Shown here in pieces: positions 56,408 through 64,000 of a stretch of 64,000 nt of DNA. The notes under the pieces are model-generated. The model was given only the letters and a program-made list of their open reading frames with translations. It was not told the DNA's origin and did no database searches. The stretch's first letter is position 1, and each line of letters starts with the position of its first letter. A program made the position numbers and the translations under genes. Source of the stretch: Desulfovibrio sp. (lineage in GTDB: Bacteria; Desulfobacterota; Desulfovibrionia; Desulfovibrionales; Desulfovibrionaceae); NCBI GenBank assembly GCA_031271265.1, contig JAISWB010000028.1:62001-126000 (forward strand), written 5' to 3'.

Positions 56408-56480
56408 CCTCTCCCTTCAAAAAAATTACCACGGCAAAGCCGGGCACACGTTCGGCAACCTTTCCCTTCAGGGGGGCTAC
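56408..56480. repeat. R2-related repeats upstream of tatD
   Basis: TCTCCCTTCA (56410-56419) and TTTCCCTTCA (56461-56470) mark two diverged units offset by 51 bp. The GCCGGGCACACGTTCGGCAA between them matches the dapL leader units. The first unit lies 24 bases from the tatD start. Confidence 0.6.
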
Positions 56481-56509
56481 CCGCCCGGCTACTCTCCGCC
56501 GGGGCGTCG

Positions 56510-57151
56510 TCATTCGGCGGACGAGGCCGGGCGTGGATTGAAATATTCCAGGTGCTGCCTGTATTTGAAGGATTGCCGCAGGGTATCCCGGTCTACGAAT
56601 CTGACTTCCTGGGCCAGATTGATTCCTTGGGCCAAGCGGGAAACGCACAGGTCCGGGAGTCGCCTGCGCAGGCGGGCACACAACAGGGATTCCGCCTGTT
56701 CGGCCTCCACCGTTGCCCCGAGGGCCAGCACCACTTCCTTTATTTCTCCGCCTGCAACGCGCTCGTCCAGACGGCGCAGATCGGCGCCGTCGTCGCCGGC
56801 TCCGGCCGCAACGGGCAGACTGCCGAGTATGAAATAGAGACCGGAGTAAAATCCGCCGGCCTCAATGGTCAGCATGCTGTCCCAGTCGGCTGTCACGCAG
56901 AGCATATCGCGGCTGCGCGCGGGGTCGGAGCAGAGGGAGCAGGGGGTGACGTCCGTCAGCGCGCCGCACTGCGGGCAAAGATGCAGCCTGTCGCGCAGAT
57001 CGTAAACGGCCGCGCCGAAGCGGCGCGTTTCTCCTTCCGGCCAGCGGAGCAGGGTCATGGCCGCGCGCAGGGCGGACTTCGGCCCGAGGCCGGGCAGACG
57101 GGCGAGTTGGTCCACGACGGCGGACAAGGCGTCGGGCAGCTTGCGCGGCAT
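56510..57151 (-). CDS. recR: recombination mediator RecR
   Basis: A 213-residue ring-forming protein that works with RecO/RecF to load RecA at gaps. The helix-hairpin-helix region is LARLPGLGPKSALRAAM. A Cys4 zinc finger is CPQCGALTDVTPCSLC (about 58-73), followed by the TOPRIM domain (LCVTADWDSMLTIE, EVVLALGATVEAEQ). I use ATG 57151 (MPRKLPDAL), which matches the family start; a TTG at 57160 would overlap the dnaX stop. The last residues, FNPRPASSAE, and the stop are encoded within repeat R1, so the original C-terminus may have been replaced. Confidence 0.93.
   Translation of the reverse strand: MPRKLPDALSAVVDQLARLPGLGPKSALRAAMTLLRWPEGETRRFGAAVYDLRDRLHLCPQCGALTDVTPCSLCSDPARSRDMLCVTADWDSMLTIEAGGFYSGLYFILGSLPVAAGAGDDGADLRRLDERVAGGEIKEVVLALGATVEAEQAESLLCARLRRRLPDLCVSRLAQGINLAQEVRFVDRDTLRQSFKYRQHLEYFNPRPASSAE
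56512..56542 (+). repeat. R1 repeat, copy 3, within the recR 3' end
   Basis: ATTCGGCGGACGAGGCCGGG followed by CGTGGATTGAA matches the R1 copies near rpsU, including the flanking CTCCGCCGG-like sequence. The stem is imperfect. It encodes the last ten residues of RecR on the minus strand. Confidence 0.6.
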
Positions 57152-57156
57152 CTCGG

Positions 57157-59163
57157 TCAACGCCGCCCATGGTCCACATAGCGCGCATCGCCGAAATGCG
57201 CGAGGACTTCCTGCACCAGAGGATGTTCCATGACCGCCTTTTTGTCGCCTTTATCTCCCTTGCTTCCGGTGTCTCCCCGTGTCTTTTTTTTCGCTGCCCC
57301 CGACGGGCGTGTCTCACGCGCCGGGGGGCGTTCCATGCGTCCGGGGAGCTGAGTAAGAAGGAGCGGCATCGGTTGCGGCCCCTGCGGAGCGGTTTCGGGT
57401 TGCGGGACAGCTTCCGTTCGTGGGGCGGTTTCGGCCTGTGCCGGGGTAGCAGGCGGGGTGGAAGATTCCGAAGCAGGTGAAGAGCCCGCATCGGAAACAG
57501 CGGGTTCGCGCTTCGATGCTGTAGAAAGTACAGCGTCCGCCCCGAAAAGGGCAGGCCCGGGCATCGGCACGGTAGAAGCCGAAGCGGCCGCTACGGAAAG
57601 GGCGGGCTCACGCGGCGGTGTGACTGAAACGGCTGTCACGGGCAGTAGAACGTCATGCACGGAAGCGGCCGGAGCAGCTTGAATTTCCGATACCCCACGC
57701 GCAGGCGCGAGGAGCGGCGGCGCAGGCACGGCGGCCTGAATTTCCGATAGCTCACGCTCATGCGCAATGCCGGGAGCCGGCGCTGGGTCCTGAACTTCCG
57801 GCACTCCGGGTTCGTGTGCAGGAGAGGACGCAGGCGATGAAGGCGTAACGGGAGCAGGCGGGACCGGCAAAGGAGCAAACGAAGCAGTAGCCGAGGGCAA
57901 CACTGCGGCCTGAACTTTCGGCGCCTCAGGTTCACGGGCGGCGGTCGGCGCGGCCGGCGAAGGCGCGGCGGACAGGAGAGGCGCCGGGTGCGGTGCCGGC
58001 CGGGGAAGCGCTCCGGGATCTGCGGGAATACCCTTGCGCCCCAAGGCGGACAAGTTTTCAAGGGACAGCAGGCGCGGCAGCATGGCCAAGTTGAACAGCA
58101 ACAGTTCAAGGGCAGGGGCCGGTTCCATGCCGGAAAGCACCCTACGCTGCCCTTCAAGGGTCATCTGCCAACATGCGTGGAGATGCGGCAGGGGAAAATC
58201 GTTGCAGGCGGCAAGGTATGCGCGGGCTTCGTCGCCGGGCAGATCTATCGCCGTGAGGGCTGTTTCGCCGCCCTGGCGCAGAATAAAGAGATTGCGCCAC
58301 AGGGCGGTCAGTTCGCGCAAAAAAAAGCCCACGTCCAATCCCTGGTCCAGCATATCCCGCAACAGGGCGCTGAGCGTGAGGCAGTCGCCGTCCCTGAAGG
58401 CGGCAAGCATGGCGCTGAAGGCCTCCTGTCCTGCCAGACCGAGCACCCGGCGCGTAGAGGCTTCCGTAAGCCGCCCTTCGCCCAGAGCCAGCACCTGACC
58501 GAGCAAGGACATGGCATCGCGCACGCTCCCGGCGCCGCGCCGGGCGAGCAGGCGCGCCGCGCCTTCCTCGTAGTCCGTGCCCTCGCGTTGCAGTATGCCG
58601 CAAATGTGGGCCGTCAGCCGGCTTTCCGGCAGACGTTTGAAAACATAGTGCTGACAGCGGCTGACAATGGTGGCCGGGAACTTGTGGGCCTCGGTCGTGG
58701 CCAGGATGAAGGTGACGCGCGGGGGCGGCTCTTCAAGCGTTTTGAGCAGGGCGTTGAAGGCTTCGCGCGAAAGCATGTGCGCTTCGTCGATGATGAAAAT
58801 CTTGTAACGGCCTTCCATGGGTGCGTAGCCGACCACTTCGCGCAGCTTGCGCACATCGTCTATGCCCCGGTTGGAGGCGCCGTCGATTTCCACAACGTCG
58901 ACGGCCGACCCGCCGGTCACGGCGCGGCACAGGTCGCAGGCGTCGCAGGGTTCGGCGGCGGGTGCTTTGCGGCAATTCAGCGCCTTGGCGAAGATGCGGG
59001 CCAGCGTTGTCTTGCCCACGCCCCGCGTGCCGCTGAACAGGTAGGCGGGCGCGACCCTGTCTTCAAGGGCGGCCCTGGACAGAATGGTGGTGACGGTTTC
59101 CTGGCCGGCCACCTCGGAGAACAAGCGGGGGCGATACCTGGCCGTCAGCGCCGCGCGGCTCAT
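57157..59163 (-). CDS. dnaX: DNA polymerase III subunits tau/gamma
   Basis: This clamp-loader ATPase (668 residues) has Walker A GTRGVGKTTLARIF (about 45), the zinc module CRKAPAAEPCDACDLC (about 64-79), Walker B FIIDEAHML (about 120) and the SRC motif VSRCQHYVFKRL. Residues about 390-600 are a Pro/Ala-rich linker with recurring (S/P)E(I/V)QAA-like units. The C-terminus has a conserved-looking segment, VMEHPLVQEVLAHFG. Near residue 624 the coding strand has eight As (GCG AAA AAA AAG), an E. coli-like slippery site. A -1 shift there ends after ten codons and would remove that segment. recR follows at once. Confidence 0.93.
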   Translation of the reverse strand: MSRAALTARYRPRLFSEVAGQETVTTILSRAALEDRVAPAYLFSGTRGVGKTTLARIFAKALNCRKAPAAEPCDACDLCRAVTGGSAVDVVEIDGASNRGIDDVRKLREVVGYAPMEGRYKIFIIDEAHMLSREAFNALLKTLEEPPPRVTFILATTEAHKFPATIVSRCQHYVFKRLPESRLTAHICGILQREGTDYEEGAARLLARRGAGSVRDAMSLLGQVLALGEGRLTEASTRRVLGLAGQEAFSAMLAAFRDGDCLTLSALLRDMLDQGLDVGFFLRELTALWRNLFILRQGGETALTAIDLPGDEARAYLAACNDFPLPHLHACWQMTLEGQRRVLSGMEPAPALELLLFNLAMLPRLLSLENLSALGRKGIPADPGALPRPAPHPAPLLSAAPSPAAPTAAREPEAPKVQAAVLPSATASFAPLPVPPAPVTPSSPASSPAHEPGVPEVQDPAPAPGIAHERELSEIQAAVPAPPLLAPARGVSEIQAAPAASVHDVLLPVTAVSVTPPREPALSVAAASASTVPMPGPALFGADAVLSTASKREPAVSDAGSSPASESSTPPATPAQAETAPRTEAVPQPETAPQGPQPMPLLLTQLPGRMERPPARETRPSGAAKKKTRGDTGSKGDKGDKKAVMEHPLVQEVLAHFGDARYVDHGRR
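57284..57291 (-). other. A8 slippery site in dnaX
   Basis: On the minus strand the frame reads GCG AAA AAA AAG ACA and so contains the heptamer A AAA AAG in the frame used for dnaX frameshifting in E. coli. A -1 slip gives GAC ACG GGG AGA CAC CGG AAG and then CAA GGG AGA TAA. Transcriptional slippage on A8 is an alternative. Confidence 0.5.
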
Positions 59164-59328
59164 AGGCGAATCCTTTTACCCGGCAGCGCACGCGGCCCGC
59201 GGCGGCGGCGTCGCTCGGCAAGGACACAAACGGACGACAAGTTTGTCGACAGACGCAGGATGCCGAGGTGCCCTTGTCCGGCAGGGACGCAACCGGGCTT
59301 TGACCGGAGCGGGCCTGGAGGCGTTGCA

Positions 59329-59460
59329 GGGGACACTGCCGCCCGCGTATCTGCGGTATGCGGGAAAGTTCCGGCACAACGCTCGGCAGGACGAGGGGAC
59401 ACTACAGCCCGCGCGTATGCGATATGCGTTGCCATGCGGGAAACAATACCGATTTACGCG
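59329..59460. repeat. 66-bp diverged tandem repeat upstream of dnaX
   Basis: GGGGACACT starts units at 59329 and 59395. Both continue with GCCCGCG, TATGCG and TATGCG-like blocks and a GCGGGAAA. The array lies about 165 bases from the dnaX start, with GC-rich sequence between. Confidence 0.65.
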
Positions 59461-59594
59461 CCGCTTGGCAAGGGAAGCCGGTGAGGCCGGCAATGCCGCG
59501 TCCGGACGGCATACGCGTCATTGCAGGCGAGGTGATGTCATTACGGCCGGACCGCGGCACTGTGCCGCGCATGGAGCGGCTGCTTACGCTCCCC

Positions 59595-59622
59595 TTGAAA
59601 TTATGCAAGTTAGCAATAATAC
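59595..59622 (+). promoter_or_regulatory. predicted sigma-70 promoter of the histidine kinase gene
   Basis: TTGAAA (59595-59600) and TAATAC (59617-59622) are separated by 16 bases in an AT-rich patch within GC-rich DNA. This is about 160 bases upstream of the kinase start. Confidence 0.5.
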
Positions 59623-59783
59623 CGTATAGTTATCCTAAAATCGGCATGGCCGGTTTCGTGCGCCCTTCTTTACGGCGCACCGAAAACACGGTATACACCG
59701 GGAACGCGATAAATCAGGGGGCTGCAAACGAGTACAGCACATGCACGGCCTATGGGGATCTTTCAGACTATAAAGGAAATTCC

Positions 59784-61109
59784 ATGAATACGGCAGACTG
59801 TCGGACGAGTTACGCGGCACTTTCCCAAGGCGCAGCGATTGATGTCGTACGCGCCCGCATCGGCGCGAAGATAGATGCCTACCGCAACTATGCCTTCACG
59901 GACAGGCAAGCCCGCGCCATGAACATCTTCTTTGATCTGGCCCAGGAATTTGAGGAAATCCGTCAGGTACATATTCTGGCGGTGCTGGTTCTGGACATGC
60001 TGTTCGACTACGAGGCCTGGCTGTATGTCCGGGATGAGGACGACAGGTTGACGCCCGTCACTCCCGGCCTTGACGCCGGAGTCCCGGCCGTCGGGGATGT
60101 GCCGGACGCGCTTTGGCGGGCGGGGAGCTTTTGCTTTATTCCCGTACACGGCAAGTCGGCAGGACGAACGGCGCATACCGGCGACGAACTCCTGGGGTTG
60201 CTGGTCTTGCGGGAAAGGACGATTATTCCGGAGCATACGCAGCTCTTTCTCCAAAAGTACGCCAACCGGCTGGGCTACTGCCTGCACAACAAGCTCATGG
60301 CCGCGCACAACATCGGCCACCTGCGCTTTCTGCGCAAATTGTCCAAAGACATAGGGCACAACATCATCACCCCCAACATGCGCCTGAAACGCCATTTGAA
60401 CCTGTTTCAGACCAATCTCGAACGGCTTGACGAGCGTCTTGAGGCGCTGTCCGGCGCAGGCTCTGCCGCCGCGTTTCAGGACATCACGTCGTTGCGCAGG
60501 GTCATGGACGAGCAGTTCTCCGCAATTACCGCCGGCTTCAACAACAGCGCCCTGTTTATGGAAAGCCTTATGCGCCAGAGCCATTTTGAATTGGGGCACT
60601 TTGTGCTGCGCGTTGCCCGCGTGGATATGGGCAAGACCATAGTCACCCCGCAATTTGAGCGTTACCGCTACCTGTTTGAGGAACGCGGCGTGGAGATGGA
60701 AGGAGGCCGGGCCGTCCTGCCCGTTGATCCCTGCTTCGTCGAGGCGGATTACGGTCTGATCAGCCAGGTGCTGGCCAACCTGCTTTCCAATGCCGCCAAG
60801 TATTCGTCGCCTGCTCCAGGCAGCGACAGGCGCCTGGTGCATTGTTCACTGGTGAAAGACGGCGACAACGCCAAGGTTATCGTGTTCAGTTCCGGCCCGC
60901 ATATCGCGCCCGAAGAAGCCGCGCGGCTGTTCGACGACGATTATCGCGCCTCAAACGCATCGGAGAGCTACGGAACGGGACACGGGCTGTTTTTCGTGCG
61001 GGATATTATGGAACACCACAAAGGCACTGCCGGCTATGAACCCGCGCCCGGAGGCAACAACTTTTATTTCACGCTTCCCCTCGCCCCGCAAACCGACCGG
61101 GAAGCCTGA
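59784..61109 (+). CDS. cytosolic sensor histidine kinase, orphan
   Basis: A 441-residue histidine kinase without transmembrane segments. The N-terminal part (about 1-175) looks like a GAF-type sensor (DMLFDYEAWLYVRDEDDRLT, LLGLLVLRERTIIPEHTQLF). The phosphoacceptor region includes KLSKDIGHNIITPNMRLKRH (His about 192). The HATPase domain has QVLANLLSNAAKYSSP (about 330) and SYGTGHGLFFVRDIMEHHKG (about 397). ATG 59784 has AAAGGAA upstream; the longer open frame from 59358 crosses repeats and is rejected. No response regulator is adjacent, so the partner is unknown. Confidence 0.88.
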   Translation: MNTADCRTSYAALSQGAAIDVVRARIGAKIDAYRNYAFTDRQARAMNIFFDLAQEFEEIRQVHILAVLVLDMLFDYEAWLYVRDEDDRLTPVTPGLDAGVPAVGDVPDALWRAGSFCFIPVHGKSAGRTAHTGDELLGLLVLRERTIIPEHTQLFLQKYANRLGYCLHNKLMAAHNIGHLRFLRKLSKDIGHNIITPNMRLKRHLNLFQTNLERLDERLEALSGAGSAAAFQDITSLRRVMDEQFSAITAGFNNSALFMESLMRQSHFELGHFVLRVARVDMGKTIVTPQFERYRYLFEERGVEMEGGRAVLPVDPCFVEADYGLISQVLANLLSNAAKYSSPAPGSDRRLVHCSLVKDGDNAKVIVFSSGPHIAPEEAARLFDDDYRASNASESYGTGHGLFFVRDIMEHHKGTAGYEPAPGGNNFYFTLPLAPQTDREA

Positions 61110-61223
61110 CGCCCTTCGCGAACGCGACCATGGACCGCGCCCCGCCGTATCCGGCAAAGCAAAACTGCCCGGACGCGGCTTTGCCTTGGAAATCGAATTA
61201 CCGAAAACTTGTAGGAGCAGAGC

Positions 61224-61826
61224 ATGTACGCATTGGCCGTCAACGGCAGCCCCCGCAAAAAAGGCAACACGGAAATTTTGTTGAACGCCGTCCTCGCGCC
61301 TTTGGCGGACGCAGGCTGGGAAACGGAACTGCTTCAGGTCGGCGGCAAGACCCTCAAAGGCTGCACAGCCTGCGGTAAATGTGCCGAAAGCAAGGACGGG
61401 CACTGTATCAACACGGCCGATGTGTTCAACTCGGTCATGGACAAGATGGTCCGCGCCGATGCGATAATTTTGGGCTCACCGACCTATTTCGCCGATGTCA
61501 CCGCGGAAATGAAGGCCCTGATAGACCGCGCCGGGTTCACGGCCATGGCCGGCGGACGCCTGTTCGCGGGCAAGATAGGCGCGGCTGTGGTCGCGGTACG
61601 CAGAGGCGCGGCGGTGCATGTCTTCGATACCATGAACCATCTTTTTCTTATTTCCCAAATGCTGATTCCGGGGTCCACCTACTGGAACATGGGATACGGG
61701 TTGAACAAGGGCGATGTGCTGCAGGACGCCGAGGCGCTGGCGAACATGGCGCACCTGGGGAGGGCCATAGACTGGCTCGGCAAAGCGGTTGCGCCGCATA
61801 AAGCGACTTATCCGGTGCAGCAATAG
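61224..61826 (+). CDS. iron-sulfur flavoprotein (NADPH-dependent FMN reductase-like)
   Basis: A 200-residue flavodoxin-fold protein. YALAVNGSPRKKGNTEILLN binds FMN phosphate, and GSPTYFADVTAEMKALIDRA is the second FMN loop. A compact cysteine cluster, CTACGKCAESKDGHC (about 46-60; C-x2-C-x2-C-x7-C), resembles the [4Fe-4S] motif of archaeal and anaerobe Isf proteins. It probably transfers electrons from ferredoxin or reduces oxygen, peroxide or aromatic acceptors; the physiological acceptor is unknown. ATG 61224 has AGGAG upstream. It stands alone between the kinase and the channel genes. Confidence 0.9.
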   Translation: MYALAVNGSPRKKGNTEILLNAVLAPLADAGWETELLQVGGKTLKGCTACGKCAESKDGHCINTADVFNSVMDKMVRADAIILGSPTYFADVTAEMKALIDRAGFTAMAGGRLFAGKIGAAVVAVRRGAAVHVFDTMNHLFLISQMLIPGSTYWNMGYGLNKGDVLQDAEALANMAHLGRAIDWLGKAVAPHKATYPVQQ

Positions 61827-61954
61827 GGGAGCTGCCTGAATAACCAGCATAGAGGCCGGCCGGGTCAACACTGTCAACACCTTCACAACGGGAGCAGACA
61901 GCCGTGCCGTTTCGGTTTTTTTTCGACTTTCCGCGCGTTGCGGGAGCAGGCAAC

Positions 61955-64000
61955 ATGCTGCACAGCTTTTTTCCGGTTTTTTGCGCCCGTCCTGTTTTTT
62001 GCGCCCGTTCGGCGGCGCGCGTTATGATGCGCGCCGTCCTGACGGCGCTTGTCCTTGTGCCGGCCTGCGTCCTGTTCGCGACAGCCGCCCCGTCTCCCGC
62101 GCCCGATGCCCCCACGCCGCCGGCCCCGGCCGCACAGCCGGCCGACGCCGGCGATGCCGGCGCGGCCCTGCTCTGGAGCACACGCGCCGAGGATATGTCC
62201 GCCATGGTGGAAGAAGCCGTTGCCCTGCAACGCAGCGCCGAGGAACATTCCAAAGGAGTGCCGGAAAAACTGCGCACGCTGCGCGCCTCCTTTACCCGTC
62301 TGTCCGGGTTGTTTCAGGCCTCGCGCGGACACCCGACCGACCAGTTGCTTCTGGCCATGCAAATGCGCGCCTTGCGCCGGGACATAACGGCCATGACCGC
62401 CCCCTTGGAACGCATAGCCGCCACCGTGGGCCGCCGCCGGGATGAACTAAACGCCCTGCGCAAGGACCTCGACGCCTTTACCGCCCAACGCGCGGCCCTG
62501 CCCCCCGGCGAAACGGAACAACTGCAACGCTATTCAGCCGCCCTGAACGAAGCGCGCAAAGCCCTGAACACGGCATTTACCCTGACCGGCAGACTGCTGG
62601 CCCCGGCCGAAAGCGCGCGGGATCAGATAAACCGAGCCGCGGACGACATTGAAGCGGGCATGGCCGACATCTGGCACGACTATTACCTGAACCCCGCGGA
62701 CGATGAACCCCTTGTCCCGTCCGACATATCCGCCCTGCTGGGCAGGCGCCTGACCCGCGCCTTCCCCTTGACTCTCGCGGACTGGATGACGGTCGCCGTA
62801 CCCTTTGCCGGCGTTGCTCTGGCCGTGTTTCTTGCGGCTTTCCTGGGATTGCGGGCGACAACCGCTCTGCCTGCGGAACAGGCTTCCGTGTGCCGGGGAT
62901 TGCTGACGCGCACTTGGCCCCGCATCGGCCTGGGGCTGGCGTTGGCCGTTGCGGCAGGCAACCCGCGCAGCGCCTTTTACCCGGCCCTCGGCCTGCTCGG
63001 CGCTCTTGCGCTGATCTCCGGCGTTGTTTCTCTGGGCGGCCGCCTGCGCCGCGCTCTGGAACCGGCAGCGGCGACGGTCGAGCCGCTCCGGCTCATGTAT
63101 CTTACCGCGGCCGCGGGCGCGCTGCTGCTCTTTTTCGATCTGCCGCCGCGCCTGTTCGGGCCGGTCTGGGATATCTGCGCCGTTCTTTTTCTGGCCCGCC
63201 TCATCCTGACACGGCGCAAAAGCACGGTAAAGCCGCCTGTGCAGGAGCGCCTCCTGCTCGGCGGCGCCTTCTGGTGCGGCGCGGCCGGTATAGCCTTTTC
63301 CCTGGGCGGCTACGCGCGCCCGGCCGTACTGGGCTTCATGGGCTACTTCGCTCTGGCCGCCGTCGTAACCGTGGGTTCCTCCCTGTCCCGCCTGTTGGAA
63401 AAGGTCGCGGACCGCCTGTTCGACAAGGAAAGCACCTCCCCGGCCAAAGCCGCCGCCGAGGCGCTCGCCGTTCCCGCGGCCTGGGCGGCGGCTTTGTTCT
63501 GCACCCTGCCCTGGCTCCCGGCCGTACCTGGAGCGAGTTACATAAGCCTGCACTTTTTGCTCGCCGACTACAGCCTGGGCGGCGTGACGCTGGATTTGTC
63601 CAGGATACTGATCATCATCCTGCTCTATTTTCTCTGCCGTTCCTTCATCCGCCTGGGCAAAGCCGCCCTGGACCATCTGCCGGACCGGGCGCCCGACATT
63701 GAGCGCGGCGTCATACCGCCGCTGCGCACCATGCTGGGTTACGGACTCTGGGCGCTGTTCGTCTTCATCGCTCTGGGCATTCTGGGCGTGGACTTCACCA
63801 GTCTGGCCGTTGTGGCCGGCGGTTTTTCCGTAGGCGTCGGTTTCGGCATGCAGAATATTTTCAACAATTTGATCAGCGGACTCATGCTGATTTTCGGACG
63901 GACCATTCTGGTCGGCGACTATGTGGAAGCGGGAGGAACGGCCGGCACGGTGCGGGCCGTCGGCATCCGCTGCACGGTCATTGAAACCCCTGAGCGCGCT
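61955..64000 (+). CDS. MscS family mechanosensitive channel with N-terminal DUF3772-like domain (partial)
   Basis: The frame is open to the window end, giving 682 residues without a stop. A signal peptide (MMRAVLTALVLVPACVLFAT, from ATG 62024) is preceded in frame by ATG 61955, which has GGAGCAGG upstream, so either may be used. A periplasmic helical DUF3772-like region follows (about 70-230: RAEDMSAMVEEAVALQRSAE). Then come about nine hydrophobic helices and the MscS pore/vestibule core FSVGVGFGMQNIFNNLISGL, MLIFGRTILVGDYVEAGGTA. It would release osmolytes under hypo-osmotic shock. An 18-bp in-frame duplication (61976-62008) encodes VFCARP/VFCARS before the signal peptide. Confidence 0.9.
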   Translation, partial: MLHSFFPVFCARPVFCARSAARVMMRAVLTALVLVPACVLFATAAPSPAPDAPTPPAPAAQPADAGDAGAALLWSTRAEDMSAMVEEAVALQRSAEEHSKGVPEKLRTLRASFTRLSGLFQASRGHPTDQLLLAMQMRALRRDITAMTAPLERIAATVGRRRDELNALRKDLDAFTAQRAALPPGETEQLQRYSAALNEARKALNTAFTLTGRLLAPAESARDQINRAADDIEAGMADIWHDYYLNPADDEPLVPSDISALLGRRLTRAFPLTLADWMTVAVPFAGVALAVFLAAFLGLRATTALPAEQASVCRGLLTRTWPRIGLGLALAVAAGNPRSAFYPALGLLGALALISGVVSLGGRLRRALEPAAATVEPLRLMYLTAAAGALLLFFDLPPRLFGPVWDICAVLFLARLILTRRKSTVKPPVQERLLLGGAFWCGAAGIAFSLGGYARPAVLGFMGYFALAAVVTVGSSLSRLLEKVADRLFDKESTSPAKAAAEALAVPAAWAAALFCTLPWLPAVPGASYISLHFLLADYSLGGVTLDLSRILIIILLYFLCRSFIRLGKAALDHLPDRAPDIERGVIPPLRTMLGYGLWALFVFIALGILGVDFTSLAVVAGGFSVGVGFGMQNIFNNLISGLMLIFGRTILVGDYVEAGGTAGTVRAVGIRCTVIETPERA
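61976..62011 (+). repeat. 18-bp tandem duplication at the MscS gene start
   Basis: GTTTTTTGCGCCCGT occurs at 61976-61990 and 61994-62008, an offset of 18 bp that preserves the reading frame. It lies between the two candidate start codons of the channel gene, and is one more short duplication at a gene 5' end. Confidence 0.75.

Larger units (their letters stand above)
59164..59783. other. 620-bp divergent intergenic region
   Basis: This is the control region of dnaX (minus) and the histidine kinase (plus). It contains the 66-bp repeats at 59329-59460 and a plausible sigma-70 promoter at 59595-59622. No gene is credible, although frames stay open across the repeats. Confidence 0.5.

Noticed and set aside
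59358-59783. N-terminal extension of the histidine kinase frame
   Set aside because: The extension crosses the 66-bp repeats and a predicted promoter. AAAGGAA and MNTADC at 59784 give a better start.

Overview
The window looks like a chromosomal segment (about 60% G+C or more) of a member of the Desulfovibrionaceae, probably a gut-associated one. The case rests on gene content and order: rpsU-mutS2-dnaG-rpoD, a run of two hypothetical-type genes, yggT, divIVA, DUF167/DUF465 and ilvB-ilvN-ilvC, a CCA-type nucleotidyltransferase fused to DHH and CBS domains, a fused Nfn-type flavoprotein, and an SH3b-NlpC/P60 lipoprotein. The species assignment is inference; no rRNA gene is present.

Layout. 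1-6600: macromolecular-synthesis operon (rpsU, mutS2, dnaG, rpoD). 6580-12500: an MFS exporter, a PatB/MalY C-S lyase, a D-2-hydroxyacid dehydrogenase and an exported alpha/beta-hydrolase-fold protein lacking its nucleophile. 12600-19050: a tightly packed run ending in branched-chain amino acid synthesis (ilvB, ilvN, ilvC). 20180-29030: a C4-dicarboxylate/anaerobic respiration block, with a DASS transporter, two-subunit class I fumarase, an enterobacterial-type four-subunit fumarate reductase frdABCD and a one-chain NfnAB-like oxidoreductase. Transporter, fumarase and reductase together suggest uptake of malate or fumarate, dehydration to fumarate and menaquinol-linked reduction to succinate. 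29040-34930: hslV, ispE overlapping a tRNA-Gln gene, lysA, queA, nagZ. 34930-36690: a gene graveyard with a winged-helix regulator remnant, an exported cupin and a decayed RelB/DinJ-YoeB toxin-antitoxin locus. 36690-42940 (mostly minus): NlpC/P60 lipoprotein, DHH-CBS-CCA nucleotidyltransferase, XerC/D recombinase, MetA. 43800-50470: a large protein with a lysozyme-like C-terminal domain, guaB, guaA, ggt. 50600-59160 (minus): nadE, an M23 peptidase, a small glycine-rich protein, dapL, tatD, recR, dnaX. 59780-64000: an orphan histidine kinase, an iron-sulfur flavoprotein and an MscS channel cut by the window end.

The most unusual signal is not a gene. At least eleven genes carry short, diverged, 2-4 copy direct tandem repeats at their 5' ends. 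Units cluster near 33, 66 and 99 bp (observed 28, 32-34, 51, 61-70 and 99 bp). In four cases (the MFS gene, xerC/D, queA, the NlpC gene) the repeat includes the gene's own start region, leaving short upstream reading frames. Separate dispersed elements also encroach on genes. A MITE-like inverted-repeat element supplies the nadE stop codon and a related arm the probable start of the hydrolase gene, and a repeat ending GTGGATTGAA flanks rpsU and encodes the recR C-terminus. Other points are an in-frame DUF167-DUF465 fusion with an internal start, a slippery A8 run in dnaX, and Glu111 in MetA, which predicts acetyl-CoA use.

Everything here was read by eye from the sequence. No alignments or database searches were run.
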